A DNA stretch of 64,000 bases from Extensimonas perlucida (GTDB lineage: Bacteria > Pseudomonadota > Gammaproteobacteria > Burkholderiales > Burkholderiaceae_C), in contig NZ_VMYE01000007.1 in assembly GCF_007655255.1 (NCBI RefSeq), positions 1-64,000 of the forward strand, written 5' to 3'. The position numbers and the translations under genes are program-made. Shown here in pieces: positions 29,038-38,214 of this stretch (positions are counted from its first letter, which is position 1; every line of letters starts with the position of its first letter). Below the pieces are notes generated by a model, which had not been told where the DNA came from, searched no databases, and worked only from the letters and a program-made list of their open reading frames with translations.

Positions 29038-29072
29038 CTGCTAGTGCTTATCCAATAAGCGCAAGCAGCTAT
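29038..29072. repeat. Short intergenic REP-like hairpin
   Basis: The stretch contains GCTTATCCAATAAGC, a 6-bp stem with a CCA loop, flanked by CTGCTAG on the left and GCAAGCAGCTAT on the right. It lies between bioD and bioF and shows the fullest form of the short repeat seen at several other gene junctions. Confidence 0.6.
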
Positions 29073-29100
29073 GCTTAAAGAAGCAAAAAGCCAAAATTCC

Positions 29101-30342
29101 ATGCCTTTTTCGCAAACGCCGCCCGCCGCCGAAGAGCCTTCTACGCCCACTTCCTGGATCGATGAAATCCCCGCGCGCCTGGCCGAGATCGAGCGCGCGC
29201 AGCTGCGCCGCCAGCGCCGCGTCACCATGCCCGGGCAGGGCGCGCAGCTGTGGGTCGATGGCACGCTCATGCTGGCCTTTTGCAGCAACGACTACCTGGG
29301 CCTGGCCACGCACCCCGCGCTCGCGCAGGCCGCGCGCGATGCGAGCTGGACCTATGGTGTGGGCGCGGGCGGCTCGCCCATGGTCAGCGGCCACAGCGTC
29401 GCCAACGCCGCGCTCGAGCAAGAGCTCGCTGCGTTCGTGCAGCTCCCACGCGCGCTCTATTTCTATGCGGGTTACGCCACCAACACGGGCATCATCCCGG
29501 CGCTGGTCGGCCCCGGCGACGCCTTGTTTTCTGACGCGCTCAACCACGCCTGCCTGATCGACGGCGCACGCCTGTCGGGCGCGCAGATCTACCGCTACGC
29601 GCATGCCGACCTCGCGGCGCTCGAACAGGCGCTGGCGCAAAGCACGCAGCGGCGCAAGCTCGTCATCAGCGACGCCGTGTTCAGCATGGACGGCGACGTG
29701 GCCGACATCCGCGCGCTGCTCGCGCTGTGCGAGCGCTACGACGCGCTGCTGCTGCTCGACGATGCGCACGGCTTCGGCGTGCTCGGGCCGCAGGGGCGCG
29801 GCAGCCTGGCCGAGGCCGGACTCACGGGCGCGCAGGCGGCGCGCCGCGTGCTCTACATGGCCACGCTGAGCAAGGCTGCGGGCGTGGCCGGCGCCTTCGT
29901 GGCCGGTGATGCGACGCTGATCGAATGGCTGCTGCAAAAAGCGCGCACCTACACCTTTGCCACCGCGGCGCCCGCGCTGCTGGCCAACGCCTTGCGCACC
30001 AGCGTGCGCCTGATCGAACAAGGCGACGCGCTGCGCGCGCAGCTGCAGGCGCGCGTGGCGCAGTTGCGCGCGGGTCTGCTGCCGCTGTGCAACGCCGCCA
30101 CGGGCTGGCGCCTGCTCGATGCGCGCACGCCCGTGCAGGCCCTGGTGATCGGCGACAACGCACGCGCCCTGGCCGCGATGGAAAGCCTGCGCCAGCAAGG
30201 CCTGTGGGTACCCGCGATCCGCCCGCCCACGGTGCCCGCGGGCACCGCGCGCCTGCGCATCGCGCTCTCGGCCGCTCACACGGCGCACGACGTGCAGCGG
30301 CTGGTCGATGCCTTGGAGGGCATTGCGCGGGCGGCAGGATAA
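29101..30342 (+). CDS. bioF: 8-amino-7-oxononanoate synthase BioF
   Basis: A 413-residue PLP enzyme condensing pimeloyl-ACP/CoA with alanine in biotin synthesis. It shows FCSNDYLGLATHP, GVGAGGSPMVSGHS, LLLDDAHGFGVLGP and the PLP lysine in MATLSKAAG. An ATG at 29071 could add ten residues; neither start has a strong ribosome site, and the one at 29101 is chosen. bioB and bioC are not in the window, so the pathway is completed elsewhere. Confidence 0.9.
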   Translation: MPFSQTPPAAEEPSTPTSWIDEIPARLAEIERAQLRRQRRVTMPGQGAQLWVDGTLMLAFCSNDYLGLATHPALAQAARDASWTYGVGAGGSPMVSGHSVANAALEQELAAFVQLPRALYFYAGYATNTGIIPALVGPGDALFSDALNHACLIDGARLSGAQIYRYAHADLAALEQALAQSTQRRKLVISDAVFSMDGDVADIRALLALCERYDALLLLDDAHGFGVLGPQGRGSLAEAGLTGAQAARRVLYMATLSKAAGVAGAFVAGDATLIEWLLQKARTYTFATAAPALLANALRTSVRLIEQGDALRAQLQARVAQLRAGLLPLCNAATGWRLLDARTPVQALVIGDNARALAAMESLRQQGLWVPAIRPPTVPAGTARLRIALSAAHTAHDVQRLVDALEGIARAAG

Positions 30343-30481
30343 CGGGTGCCGGCAAGGAGTTTGCCCCGCAGCACCGCGCGGCACCCTGCTGGCGCAGGCC
30401 TTGGTGGAAAACGAGCCGAATGGCTTCTCACGGCGTGCATACACGCGGTGAGATGGGCAGGAGGCGCAGCGGGGGAGCTGC

Positions 30482-30856
30482 TCAGCGGTTGCGACCGCCA
30501 CCGGGCCCCATGCCTCCACCGGGCCCCATACCGGCGCCCGGCCCCATGCCACCACCGCCGGGGCCCATGCCGGCGCCACGCGCGGGCGGCTCGTCGGGAA
30601 GCGTCACGCCTTGGGCTTTGGCGCGCTCCTGCATGCGTTCATGGTGTTCCTGGCGCAGTTGTTCTCTTTCCTCCGCGGTCTTGGCGGCCCGCATCTGGGT
30701 GCGGTAGGCATCGCGCTCCTGCTGCGTCATGAGCTGGCTGCCGTAGATGACAGGCTGCGGATCGGCCGCGGCAGCCAGTCCGGCGGCCAAGGACAGGGCA
30801 GCAGTCAAGGAACGGGCGGCGGTCAGGGCGCCGGTAATCCATGCTTTCTTGTGCAT
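30482..30856 (-). CDS. Small exported protein with Gly-Met-Pro repeats
   Basis: A 124-residue secreted protein. The signal peptide MHKKAWITGALTAARSL continues to AAGLAAAA, followed by a charged helical part (MTQQERDAYRTQMRAAKTAEE) and a C-terminus built of GMGPGG units. The helical part resembles Spy/CpxP-like small periplasmic proteins only loosely. The ATG at 30856 is picked because it yields a clean signal peptide; the frame extends upstream. It lies alone between bioF and the efflux operon, both neighbours ending towards it or away from it. Confidence 0.65.
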   Translation of the reverse strand: MHKKAWITGALTAARSLTAALSLAAGLAAAADPQPVIYGSQLMTQQERDAYRTQMRAAKTAEEREQLRQEHHERMQERAKAQGVTLPDEPPARGAGMGPGGGGMGPGAGMGPGGGMGPGGGRNR

Positions 30857-31148
30857 CACAAACTCCTGAAGGCTTTGGGTTGTTTCGTGGTGGGCTACAG
30901 TCGCCGCAACCCATTCGGCGAGGGCGCCCGGCTTCTTTCTGCTTGTCACGGCATGCACCGGAATCCGGGCTGGTGGCGACCGGTCTGGGCATCCCGGCCC
31001 AATGGTAGTCCTTCTTCCGCTGGGCAAGACCATTTGCTGCCCCGTATGAGGCCCGCATGGCAGGTTCGGTAGGGCCAGCTTGGCGTATCGATAAGACAAG
31101 GCCGCCGATACCTGTATGTGTGTGCCGTGTGCCCCCGGCTTGTTCCGG

Positions 31149-31859
31149 TCAGGTGAAGCTGCGCCCTTCGCCGACTTCTTCGTGGGTCACGCCGTCGCGG
31201 ATGTGGTAAATGCGCTTGAAAGTCGGGATGATCTTTTCGTCGTGGGTGACGACGACGATGGAGGTCTCGAACCGCTGGGCCATGTCGTTCAGGATGCGGA
31301 TCACGGCCATGGCGCGATGTGAGTCCAGTGGCGCGGTCGGTTCGTCGGCCAGGATCACCGGCGGCCGGTTGACCAGGCCGCGGGCGATGGCTACGCGCTG
31401 TTGTTCGCCGCCCGACAACTGCGCGGGCATGGCGCGGGCGCGGTGCTGCACATCCAGCGCCGTCAGCAGTTCCAGCGCGCGCTGGCGCGCTTGGTCATTG
31501 GGCACGCCAGCGAGCATCGGCAGCAATGCCACGTTGTCGCTGGCGTCCAGAAACGGGATGAGGTAAGGCGCCTGGAATACGAAACCGATCTTGTCCCGGC
31601 GCAAGGCGCGCAGGTCGCGCACCTTCCAGCCATCGTCGTAGATCACCGTGTCGTCCAGGGTCATGCGGCCGGATGTCGGGTCGATCACCGCGCCCAGGCA
31701 CTTGAGCAGGGTGCTCTTGCCCGAACCGGAAGGGCCGATCAGGCCGACCACTTCGCCCGGCGCGACCTGCATGTTCACGTCTTTCAAGGCGAGGACGGCA
31801 GTGTCGCCTTTGCCGAAGCGCTTGCTCAGATTCTCAATGCGGATGCCTCTTGTGCGCAT
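31149..31859 (-). CDS. ABC transporter ATP-binding protein (LolD/MacB type)
   Basis: A 236-residue ATPase with Walker [11 protein letters not shown], signature [11 protein letters not shown] and Walker B VILADEP, of the group that powers FtsX-like permeases. It starts 4 bp after the stop of the permease gene and is the last gene of a tetR-hlyD-ftsX-ABC operon. The set would extrude a small molecule or lipid-like substrate across the envelope. The substrate is unknown. Confidence 0.87.
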   Translation of the reverse strand: MRTRGIRIENLSKRFGKGDTAVLALKDVNMQVAPGEVVGLIGPSGSGKSTLLKCLGAVIDPTSGRMTLDDTVIYDDGWKVRDLRALRRDKIGFVFQAPYLIPFLDASDNVALLPMLAGVPNDQARQRALELLTALDVQHRARAMPAQLSGGEQQRVAIARGLVNRPPVILADEPTAPLDSHRAMAVIRILNDMAQRFETSIVVVTHDEKIIPTFKRIYHIRDGVTHEEVGEGRSFT

Positions 31860-31863
31860 GCTC

Positions 31864-33063
31864 TCATCCAATGGCTTCAGCCGGATCGACCTTGAGCGCC
31901 ATGCGAATGGCAACGATGCTGGACAACACGCAGATTGCGAGCACGATGAAGAAACCCACGACCGAATCGATCGGCACCAGCAACACGTACTTCGGGAACA
32001 GAGGCGCAGCGAATGTGGCCGCGACCTTGCCCACGGCGAAGCCGAGCACGCCAAGCACCAGCGCCTGCTGCATGATCATGGCGGCGATGGTGCGGTTGCG
32101 CGTGCCGATGAGTTTGAGCACGGCTATTTCGCGGATCTTGTTCATGGTCAGCGTGTAGATGATGAAGGCCACGATGGTCGCGCTGACCAGGGCCAGGATC
32201 GCCAAGAACATGCCGATCTGCCGCGCCGATGTGGCGATCAGCTTGCCGATCAGGATGTCTGCCATCTGCGCGCGGTCGTACACCGTGAGGCGTTTCCAAC
32301 GGCGGATCGGTTCAGCCACTTCCTGCGACGTGAAGCCGGGCCGGATGCGCACCAGCACGGCGTTGACGGAGTTGTTGCTGGTTTGCGATTGCACCACCGC
32401 GTCCAGCAGATCCGGTACGCCGGGGCGGTTGAAGGCCGGGTTGGCACTGGTGCGGCGGCGCTGCATCAGGATGGCGTCATTGTCCTTGAGGAACTGTGCC
32501 TCCTGCGCGTCCTTGAGGGGAATGAACACCATCGGGTCGCCGTTTGACGACACCATGCGGCGCGTCAGGCCGACCACGGTGTAGCGGTTGCGGCGGATGC
32601 GCAGCACGTCACCAAGGTGGAAGCCGGTGGCGAGGTCTGCCACGGCCTCGTAATGCCCGCGGGTGATCTGGCGCCCGGCGACGAGATAGGGCGGCCAGCC
32701 CGGAATGCCGGGTTCGCCCGCGGTGATGCCCACCACCATGGCCCTGACGTCCTCATCGTCCTTGCCCACTTGCATGGTCAGATAAGTGACGTTGGCTGCC
32801 TGCGCTACGCCGGGAATGGCGCGGATGCTGCGCCATAGATCGTCGGGGATGCTGGAGGATTCGGCGTAGGGGCCGAGGGTGTCTTTTTGCACCACCCAGA
32901 GGTCGGCACCGCTGTTGTCCAGCAAGACCTTGCCGTCCTCCACCATGCCGCGGTACACGCCAGCCATGGTCAGCGTTACACCAATCAATAGCCCCAGGCC
33001 GATGCCGGTGAAAACGAATTTGCCCCAGGCATGCAGAATGTCGCGTCCGGCCAGGCTGATCAC
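31864..33063 (-). CDS. FtsX-like (MacB-type) ABC permease
   Basis: A 399-residue inner-membrane protein with one N-terminal membrane helix (FVFTGIGLGLLIGVTLTMAG), a large periplasmic domain (about 45-270) and three C-terminal helices, the FtsX layout. The GTG at 33063 overlaps the adaptor stop (GTGA). It works with the downstream ATPase and the upstream adaptor. Confidence 0.87.
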   Translation of the reverse strand: MISLAGRDILHAWGKFVFTGIGLGLLIGVTLTMAGVYRGMVEDGKVLLDNSGADLWVVQKDTLGPYAESSSIPDDLWRSIRAIPGVAQAANVTYLTMQVGKDDEDVRAMVVGITAGEPGIPGWPPYLVAGRQITRGHYEAVADLATGFHLGDVLRIRRNRYTVVGLTRRMVSSNGDPMVFIPLKDAQEAQFLKDNDAILMQRRRTSANPAFNRPGVPDLLDAVVQSQTSNNSVNAVLVRIRPGFTSQEVAEPIRRWKRLTVYDRAQMADILIGKLIATSARQIGMFLAILALVSATIVAFIIYTLTMNKIREIAVLKLIGTRNRTIAAMIMQQALVLGVLGFAVGKVAATFAAPLFPKYVLLVPIDSVVGFFIVLAICVLSSIVAIRMALKVDPAEAIG

Positions 33064-34211
33064 GGCGCCACCCCAGGAAGGCGATCGACCACATGGATTC
33101 GGCTGCGCGCGGTGAGGGCCTTTTCGCTGTATACGACCAACTGGTCGCCGGCAGCTAGGCCCTTTTCCACTTGCACCAGGCCATCGAGATCGGAGCGGCC
33201 GAAGGCGATCGGCATGAATGCGAGCTTCCCGTCGCTGAGCTTCCATACGCCGCGCTTGCCGTCGAGCGTGCGGATGGCGGCGTTGGGAATCGTCGCCGCG
33301 GCGGGCAGTTCGGACAGCTGCACGGTGACCTCGGCCAGTTCCCCCACCGGCGGCAGTGGTGAAAGCGGCGAGTCAAAGACAATCTTGGCCAGCGTTTCTT
33401 CCGTCACCACGTCGGCTTGAGGCTCGATTCGCAGCACGCGGCCTGGCTGCGTCTGGCCGCGCCGCGAGCGCAGCACGATGCGGGCAGGCAAGCCGGCGGC
33501 CAGGCCCTCGGCGTTGACCTGGTCGAAGCGCGTATCGACCCACAGGCTCGCAGTGTCGATGAGCTCCACGACCGCCTGGCCCGCCACCACCGTCGTACCA
33601 GGGTCCGCATGGCGTGCAGTCACCAGTCCGGCAGCAGGAGCCATGAGCCGGAGATTGCTGCGCTGCGCGCGCAAGGCTTGCAATTCGGCGCGCGTGCGGC
33701 TGGCATCCTCGCGCGCCGCTGCAAGCGCTGCATCGGCCACCGCCAGCTCTTGCCGCTTGATGGCGGTACTTTCTTCGCTGGTGCCACGCAGGGCCCAAAG
33801 TTGCTCGTAGCGCCTTGCCTGCGTTTGCGCAAAAGTTTGCTTGGCTTCGGCTTGTCGCAAGGCGGCCTGGGCGCTCTTGATCGCGGCCTGCTGTGCGCCA
33901 ATGCGCTCGTCCAGGTCCACCGGGTCCATTTCGCCCAGCACTTGACCCGTCTTGACCGCGTCACCCACATGCACGTCCAGCCGCTTGATTCGTCCAGCGT
34001 AGGTCGGGCCGATCTTGTACGTATAGCGTGCCTGCACCGTGCCTATGCCCGCCAAAGCGGGTGCAATGGTCCGCTGCTGCACGGTGGTCACCGTCACCGC
34101 CACTGGCGCCAGTGGGCCCGAGCGCAGGGCGACGTAGATGAACAACAGCGCGAGTGGCGCCATGCTCGCAGCCAGTGCAAGCGTGCGGCGCTGCAAGCGG
34201 GGGAATCTCAT
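33060..34211 (-). CDS. HlyD-family periplasmic adaptor (membrane fusion protein)
   Basis: A 383-residue adaptor with an N-terminal membrane anchor (LALAASMAPLALLFIYVAL), a split lipoyl domain (YAGRIKRLDVHVGDAVKTGQ), a coiled-coil hairpin at about 105-190, and a beta-barrel region. It links the permease to an outer-membrane channel not encoded here. Its ATG overlaps the tetR stop (ATGA). Confidence 0.87.
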   Translation of the reverse strand: MRFPRLQRRTLALAASMAPLALLFIYVALRSGPLAPVAVTVTTVQQRTIAPALAGIGTVQARYTYKIGPTYAGRIKRLDVHVGDAVKTGQVLGEMDPVDLDERIGAQQAAIKSAQAALRQAEAKQTFAQTQARRYEQLWALRGTSEESTAIKRQELAVADAALAAAREDASRTRAELQALRAQRSNLRLMAPAAGLVTARHADPGTTVVAGQAVVELIDTASLWVDTRFDQVNAEGLAAGLPARIVLRSRRGQTQPGRVLRIEPQADVVTEETLAKIVFDSPLSPLPPVGELAEVTVQLSELPAAATIPNAAIRTLDGKRGVWKLSDGKLAFMPIAFGRSDLDGLVQVEKGLAAGDQLVVYSEKALTARSRIHVVDRLPGVAP

Positions 34212-34816
34212 TGGATGCTCCCTATCCCGCGGCGATAGATGGCGAACACGCCCGGCGCGTCACGGCGGATGCGCGCCACATCGCCCGCCAGCAGCGACTG
34301 CATCACCAAGCCCTGAATGGTGCCAATGAACAGAGTGGCGGCAGCATCCACATCCAGTCCTGCATCCAGTTCACCCAGCGCCTTGCCGGCTTCGATCTGG
34401 CGGCGCAGCCGCTCGCCATAGCAGCGAATCAAGGACTGCACCATTTGCTTGGGAGGGGTCTCTCCCGGCCGCTGCAGCTCGCCGAAGATGATCCTTGGCA
34501 CGCCGGGGTGCTCGGTCACGAAGTCGACATGCGTCATGAAGACCGCCTCGAGGACTGCGACCGGGGACGCCGCGCCTTCTGCCGCCTTGTCCACTCGCGC
34601 CAGCAGGCGCTCCGTGACCCAGGACATCACCGCCAGCAAGATGGCCTCCTTGGTCGGGAAATGGCGAAACAGCGCCCCCTGGGTCAAACCCATGCGTTGC
34701 GCGATGGCTGTGGTCGTGATGTCGCTGGGGTTGCGCTCGGCGGCCAGGTCCACCACTGCCTGGACTGTGGCTGCGCGCCGCTCGTCGGCCGTTAGATACT
34801 GGGGGCGTACGCTCAT
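34208..34816 (-). CDS. TetR-family regulator of the efflux operon
   Basis: A 202-residue regulator with an N-terminal helix-turn-helix (ITTTAIAQRMGLTQGALFRHF) and a C-terminal ligand domain. It is the first gene of the efflux operon and probably represses it. Upstream, GTGAGTAAG (34834-34842) and CTTATCAC (34853-34860) form an imperfect inverted repeat that could be its operator. The rlmB gene is divergent. Confidence 0.85.
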   Translation of the reverse strand: MSVRPQYLTADERRAATVQAVVDLAAERNPSDITTTAIAQRMGLTQGALFRHFPTKEAILLAVMSWVTERLLARVDKAAEGAASPVAVLEAVFMTHVDFVTEHPGVPRIIFGELQRPGETPPKQMVQSLIRCYGERLRRQIEAGKALGELDAGLDVDAAATLFIGTIQGLVMQSLLAGDVARIRRDAPGVFAIYRRGIGSIQ

Positions 34817-34833
34817 TGTTTGCGGGTGCAAAA

Positions 34834-34860
34834 GTGAGTAAGTTATTGCTATCTTATCAC
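34834..34860. promoter_or_regulatory. Candidate TetR-type operator
   Basis: GTGAGTAAG and CTTATCAC form an imperfect inverted repeat (one extra base in the left arm) around a 10-bp AT-rich centre, 18 bp upstream of the tetR start. Size and place suit a TetR-family operator. Confidence 0.35.
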
Positions 34861-34946
34861 GAGGCAGGATTGCCGAGAGGGCACTTTGGGGCGTTCTTTC
34901 AGGCAGCGCAAAGATGAGACAAAGCCGCGCCCCGATAATTCGCCCC

Positions 34947-35696
34947 ATGTCCAGCCCCAAAGTCCTGTTCGGCTTCCATGCCGTGGGCGTGCGTCTCAAG
35001 ACCGCGCCCGAGTCCATCGTCGAGGTGTTTTACGAGGCCACGCGCCGCGATGCGCGCATGCGCCAGTTTCTGGAGCGCGCGCGTGCCGCCGGCGTGCGGC
35101 TGATCGAGGCCGATGGTTTGCGCATCGCGCGGCTCGCGGGCACGCAAGGCCACCAGGGCGTGGCGGCGCGCGTGCAGCCGCTCGCGCAGGCGCGCTCGCT
35201 CGACGATCTGCTCGACGGCCTCGAAGCCGCGGGCGGCGCGCCGCCGCTCTTGCTCGTGCTCGACGGCGTGACGGATCCGCACAACCTCGGCGCCTGCCTG
35301 CGCGTGGCCGATGGCGCGGGCGCGCACGCCGTGATTGCGCCCAAAGACCACGCCGTGGGCATCAACGCCACCGTGGCCAAGGTCGCGAGCGGCGCGGCCG
35401 AGACCGTGCCTTATTTCATGGTCACCAACCTTGCGCGCACGCTGGGTGAGCTCAAGGAGCGCGCGATCTGGGTGCTGGGCACGAGCGACGACGCGCCGCA
35501 GTCGCTCTACCAGGCCGACCTGCGCGGCCCCACGGCGCTGGTGCTCGGGGCCGAAGGGCAGGGCATGCGCCAGCTCACGCGCAAGACCTGTGACGCGCTC
35601 GTGCACATCCCCATGCGCGGCGCGGTCGAGAGTCTCAACGTCTCGGTCGCGAGCGGCGTGTGCCTGTACGAGGCGCTGCGCCAGCGCTCGGCGTGA
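34947..35696 (+). CDS. rlmB: 23S rRNA (guanosine-2'-O-)-methyltransferase RlmB
   Basis: A 249-residue SPOUT methyltransferase acting on G2251 of 23S rRNA. It has the N-terminal substrate-binding domain ([13 protein letters not shown]) and SpoU motifs [29 protein letters not shown] and [15 protein letters not shown]. The ATG at 34947 fits the usual start. Confidence 0.92.
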   Translation: MSSPKVLFGFHAVGVRLKTAPESIVEVFYEATRRDARMRQFLERARAAGVRLIEADGLRIARLAGTQGHQGVAARVQPLAQARSLDDLLDGLEAAGGAPPLLLVLDGVTDPHNLGACLRVADGAGAHAVIAPKDHAVGINATVAKVASGAAETVPYFMVTNLARTLGELKERAIWVLGTSDDAPQSLYQADLRGPTALVLGAEGQGMRQLTRKTCDALVHIPMRGAVESLNVSVASGVCLYEALRQRSA

Positions 35697-35739
35697 GTTG
35701 CGCCAGCGCTTCGTGGGCGCGGCCCCCGGCGGCTTGTGT

Positions 35740-36708
35740 TCACACGCCTTCGGCGCTGTCCAGCGTGAGGTCTTCGAGCGCGTCGGGGTCGAGTTGCAGC
35801 TGCGCGGCGCCCACCAGTTCCTGCAATTGGGCAAGCGAGGTCGCGCTCACGATCGGCGCCGTGATGGCGGGTTGTGCCAGCTGCCAGGCCAGCGCGACCT
35901 GGGCCGGCGTGGCCTGGTAGCGTTCCGCCACTTCGTCGAGCGTGGCCAGGATGCGCAGGCCGCGCGGGTTCAGGTACTGCGCCACGACGCCCGCGCCGCG
36001 CGGGCTTTTGGCCGCGTCTTCGGCGCTGCGGTACTTGCCGCTCAGAAAGCCCGAGGCGAGGGCGTAGTAGTTGATCACGCCGATTTCATGGGCGAGGCAG
36101 ATCGGGCGCAGCGCGTCTTCGAACACCGCGCGGTCGTAGAGGTTGTAGAGCGGCTGCAGGCTTTCATAGCGCGGCAGGCCCAGCGCGACGCTGGTCTCGA
36201 GCGCTTCGGCAAAGCGCGGTGCGCTGTAGTTCGAGGCGCCGATCGCGCGCACCTTGCCCTCTTTGATGAGCGCGGCAAAGGCTTCGAGCGTTTCGGCCAG
36301 CGGCGTGTCGGGGTCGTCTTCGTGCGCCTGGTACAGGTCTATGTAGTCGGTCTGCAGGCGGCGCAGCGAATCTTCGACGGCGGCGCGGATGTACGCGGAC
36401 CGCAGGCCTTTTTTGCCCTCGCCCATCTCTTTGCCGACTTTGGTGGCAAGCACGATGCGGTCGCGCTTGCCGCTTTTGCGCAGCCACTTGCCGATGATGG
36501 TCTCGGACTCGCCGCCCTGGTGACCCGGCACCCAGCTTGAATACATGTCTGCGGTATCAACGAAGTTGAAGCCCGCATCGACCCAGGCGTCGAGCAGCGA
36601 GAACGAGGTGGCTTCGTCGGCCGTCCAGCCAAACACGTTGCCGCCGAAGCACAGCGGCGAAACCTGCAGGCCGGAGCGACCCAGCGGGCGCAAAGGGGGT
36701 GTGGTCAT
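35740..36708 (-). CDS. Aldo/keto reductase
   Basis: A 322-residue NADPH-dependent oxidoreductase with the tetrad visible as Asp in FVDTADMY, Tyr in the same motif, Lys in ATKVGKEM and His in YQAHEDDPD. The fold motifs LGRSGLQVSPLCFGGN and GASNYS are typical of the YajO/Tas-like group. The substrate is unknown. It stands alone, convergent with rlmB. Confidence 0.88.
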   Translation of the reverse strand: MTTPPLRPLGRSGLQVSPLCFGGNVFGWTADEATSFSLLDAWVDAGFNFVDTADMYSSWVPGHQGGESETIIGKWLRKSGKRDRIVLATKVGKEMGEGKKGLRSAYIRAAVEDSLRRLQTDYIDLYQAHEDDPDTPLAETLEAFAALIKEGKVRAIGASNYSAPRFAEALETSVALGLPRYESLQPLYNLYDRAVFEDALRPICLAHEIGVINYYALASGFLSGKYRSAEDAAKSPRGAGVVAQYLNPRGLRILATLDEVAERYQATPAQVALAWQLAQPAITAPIVSATSLAQLQELVGAAQLQLDPDALEDLTLDSAEGV

Positions 36709-36799
36709 GGCGATCTCCTTGGTAAGTAGTGAAAACTACGGTGCACCATCGTGGCCGCACATTGTTGCAGCAGATGCGGCCGGCGTGCACCGATTTGTA

Positions 36800-37396
36800 T
36801 CAAACCCAGCCCAGCGCGCCGAGCACAGCACCCGCGCCCAGCAGCCACAGCAAATGTAGCCGCGTGCGCCACACGAGCAGGGTGGCCAGCGCGGTCAGCA
36901 GCCACAGCGGCCAGGCGCGGGCGATGGAGCCGTGCGCGCTGCCAAGCAGCCAGGTCGTCGCAAGCAGCAGCCCGATCACGACCGGCGCGAGCCCCTGTTT
37001 GAACGCGCGCACGCTGCGCCGTGTGTGGTTGCGCTGCGCCCAGCGCGTGGCCAGCCAGGTCAGCGTGGTGCTGGGCAGCAGCGTGCCCAGCATGGCCAGC
37101 AGCAGCCCCAAGGTGGCCAGGGCCCAGCGCTGCGCGCCCGCGCCGCCCGCATTCAGGCCCACGTTCCAGCCGAGCAGGGCGATGAACAGCACATTGGGCC
37201 CCGGCGCGGCCTGCGCGATCGCGATCGAGGCGCTGAACTGCGCGTCGCTGAGCCAGCCTTGGCGCACGACCAGAAAACGGTGCATGTCGGGCGCCGTGCC
37301 GATCGCGCCGCCCACGGCGAGCAGCGACACCGAGGCGTAGTAGAGGAAAAGCTGCAGCCAGTCGGCGGGCTGCAGGTGCAGCAGCGGGGCACTCAT
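36800..37396 (-). CDS. chrA: Chromate transporter, second half-protein
   Basis: A 198-residue membrane protein with the ChrA domain: YASVSLLAVGGAIGTAPDM, IAIAQAAPGPNVLFIALLG and several hydrophobic helices. Short ChrA proteins work as pairs with opposite topology. Its ATG overlaps the stop of the partner gene (37393-37396). The role is chromate efflux or transport of a related anion. Confidence 0.85.
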   Translation of the reverse strand: MSAPLLHLQPADWLQLFLYYASVSLLAVGGAIGTAPDMHRFLVVRQGWLSDAQFSASIAIAQAAPGPNVLFIALLGWNVGLNAGGAGAQRWALATLGLLLAMLGTLLPSTTLTWLATRWAQRNHTRRSVRAFKQGLAPVVIGLLLATTWLLGSAHGSIARAWPLWLLTALATLLVWRTRLHLLWLLGAGAVLGALGWV

Positions 37397-38019
37397 GGCA
37401 GCACTTTCGCGTCCGCTTCTTCTTGCGGCGCTGGCAGCTTGCGCCAGGTCAGCACGCAGGCCAGGCCGCCGAGCGTGGGCAGCAGCCAGACGAGCGGCCA
37501 ATGCAGCCAGACCATGGCGACGAAGGTGGCCGCCACGAACACCCCGCACCACCTCGGGCCCAGCGGATGCGCGCGCAAGCTGCGCGCGAGCTTGAGCCCC
37601 GTGCCCGCGATCAGTCCTGCCGACACCGCGCCCATGCCGCGCAGCGCGCCTGCGACGGCGGGGTGCGCGGCAAAGTGCGCATACAGCACGGCCAGCGCCA
37701 GCACGAGCAGCAGCGGAAACAGCAGCATCCCCGCCATCGCCGCGAACGCGCCGCGCAGCCCGAAGTAGCGGTCGCCCACCATGAGCGCGAGGTTGACCAC
37801 GTTCGGCCCCGGCATGATCTGCGCCACGGCCCAGCTCTCGACGAACTCCTCGGCGCTGAGCCAGCGCTTTTTTTCGACCAGTTCACGCTGCACCACGGCC
37901 ACCACGCCGCCAAAGCCTTGCAGGGCCAGCCAGGTGAACGACCAGAACAGATCGGCAGGGTCGCGCGGGCGCGCGGGCGCCGCGTCGGGCGCTTGTGCTG
38001 GGGGTGGATGGGGATTCAT
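37393..38019 (-). CDS. chrA: Chromate transporter, first half-protein
   Basis: A 208-residue ChrA-domain protein with LALQGFGGVVAVVQRELVE and AVAQIMPGPNVVNLALMVG, the conserved GGxxA and PGP motifs. Proline-rich N-terminal tail of about 20 residues. It forms a two-gene operon with the following half-protein, the split form of the two-domain ChrA. Confidence 0.87.
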   Translation of the reverse strand: MNPHPPPAQAPDAAPARPRDPADLFWSFTWLALQGFGGVVAVVQRELVEKKRWLSAEEFVESWAVAQIMPGPNVVNLALMVGDRYFGLRGAFAAMAGMLLFPLLLVLALAVLYAHFAAHPAVAGALRGMGAVSAGLIAGTGLKLARSLRAHPLGPRWCGVFVAATFVAMVWLHWPLVWLLPTLGGLACVLTWRKLPAPQEEADAKVLP

Positions 38020-38137
38020 TTGTTGGTAATGAAATAAGCCATTTACAGAGAGCCATCAAGCGCTAGCAGCTACCAAAAAAGGACTACATGAAGCAGTGCC
38101 GCAGCAAGCGCGCGTGAATGGTAAGCTGCAGCGGCGG

Positions 38138-38192
38138 CACGGCTTTGTGCCGTGATTTTTTGCGCGCCGTGACGGCTGCAATCACGGCGCGC
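38138..38192 (+). promoter_or_regulatory. Leader with terminator and overlapping alternative hairpins
   Basis: CACGGC (138-143 of the 38-kb region) pairs with GCCGTG (149-154), followed by six T: a terminator form. Next, GCGCGCCGTGA (38162-38172) and TCACGGCGCGC (38182-38192) make a perfect 11-bp stem. AATCACGGC (38180-38188) can instead pair with GCCGTGATT (38149-38157), dissolving both. The stretch lies directly before GGAGGAG of the FAH-family gene, so an attenuator or other leader control is possible. Confidence 0.4.
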
Positions 38193-38214
38193 TGCATCTG
38201 GAGGAGACCGAACG

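Noticed and set aside
31864-33246. 460-aa reading frame with a long N-terminal extension as the full permease
   Set aside because: The extension is the antisense of the adaptor frame's overlap; the GTG at 33063 coupled to the adaptor stop gives the usual FtsX-like length.
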